Assembly (NCBI GenBank): GCA_023053575.1
Contig: JAKZAP010000005.1
Span: 11,346,001 to 11,410,000, forward strand
DNA: 64,000 nucleotides
DNA from: Branchinecta lynchi
Lineage: Eukaryota; Arthropoda; Branchiopoda; Anostraca; Branchinectidae
Reading direction: 5' to 3'
The position numbers were made by a program, and so were the translations under genes. A model generated the notes under the pieces. That model saw only the letters and a list, made by a program, of their open reading frames with translations, made no database searches and was not told the origin of the DNA. This document shows, in pieces, positions 63,911-64,000 of this stretch (position 1 is the first letter of the stretch; each line of letters begins with the position of its first letter).

Positions 63911-64000
63911 GGACTCCCTTTCAGATTCGGAGGGGAAATAAACAAAACCAAAAATAAAGTGGATAATTTCGTCAACTGCATATTTTTTTCGAACAAAATC

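Overview
This is animal nuclear DNA: intron-rich genes with GT-AG splice sites, about half of it transposon relics and minisatellite-like repeats, and no operons. Arthropod affinity is an inference with modest confidence. It rests on a captured mitochondrial cox3 fragment whose AGA codon makes best sense in the invertebrate mitochondrial code, and on a short CCTAA (arthropod telomere type) tail on a retro-element-like segment. No species is assigned.

Three conserved host genes could be reconstructed by hand. (1) The 3' end of a SEC14L1/SEC14L5-type lipid-transfer gene lies on + (exons 1745-1899, 17997-18157, 25211-25325; poly(A) signal 25489). Two introns of about 16 kb and 7 kb separate these exons. 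(2) A full-length cyclin Q (CCNQ/FAM58A) gene lies on + at 31334-32116 as one uninterrupted coding exon. (3) A complete 13-exon cullin-5 (CUL5) gene lies on -, from the ATG at 59081 to the stop at 35112. It encodes a predicted 774 residues with all splice phases consistent. CCNQ and CUL5 are tail to tail.

The SEC14L introns also hold, on the opposite strand, a small secreted Gly/Tyr-rich peptide gene (1-561, continuing past the left edge) and a decayed multi-copy relative (about 2860-3761). These are the best candidates here for something undescribed.

Mobile DNA includes one nearly full-length but broken non-LTR retrotransposon (7793-11760, -) and three further LINE relics. There are several MITE families with recognisable terminal inverted repeats and target duplications: hAT-like 8-bp, TTATA, TA and 3-bp types. 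One hAT-like element in CUL5 intron 5 contains the cox3 fragment. Two larger repeat families, here called A (GGGATCCC-ended, about 135-bp internal units) and B (GTGCCATATG-ended, about 128-bp units), fill most of the intronic and upstream space. CUL5 intron 1 is largely a nest of MITEs, including two roughly 0.7-1 kb copies in opposite orientation.

Layout: 1-25.5 kb SEC14L 3' half with the nested peptide locus and LINE; 25.5-31.3 kb intergenic with an RT relic; 31.3-32.5 kb CCNQ; 32.5-35.1 kb MITE-bearing spacer; 35.1-59.1 kb CUL5; 59.1-59.4 kb CpG-rich probable CUL5 promoter; 60-64 kb mostly family A. The genes share no pathway. CUL5 and cyclin Q both touch cell-cycle and ubiquitin control, but their adjacency is probably chance.
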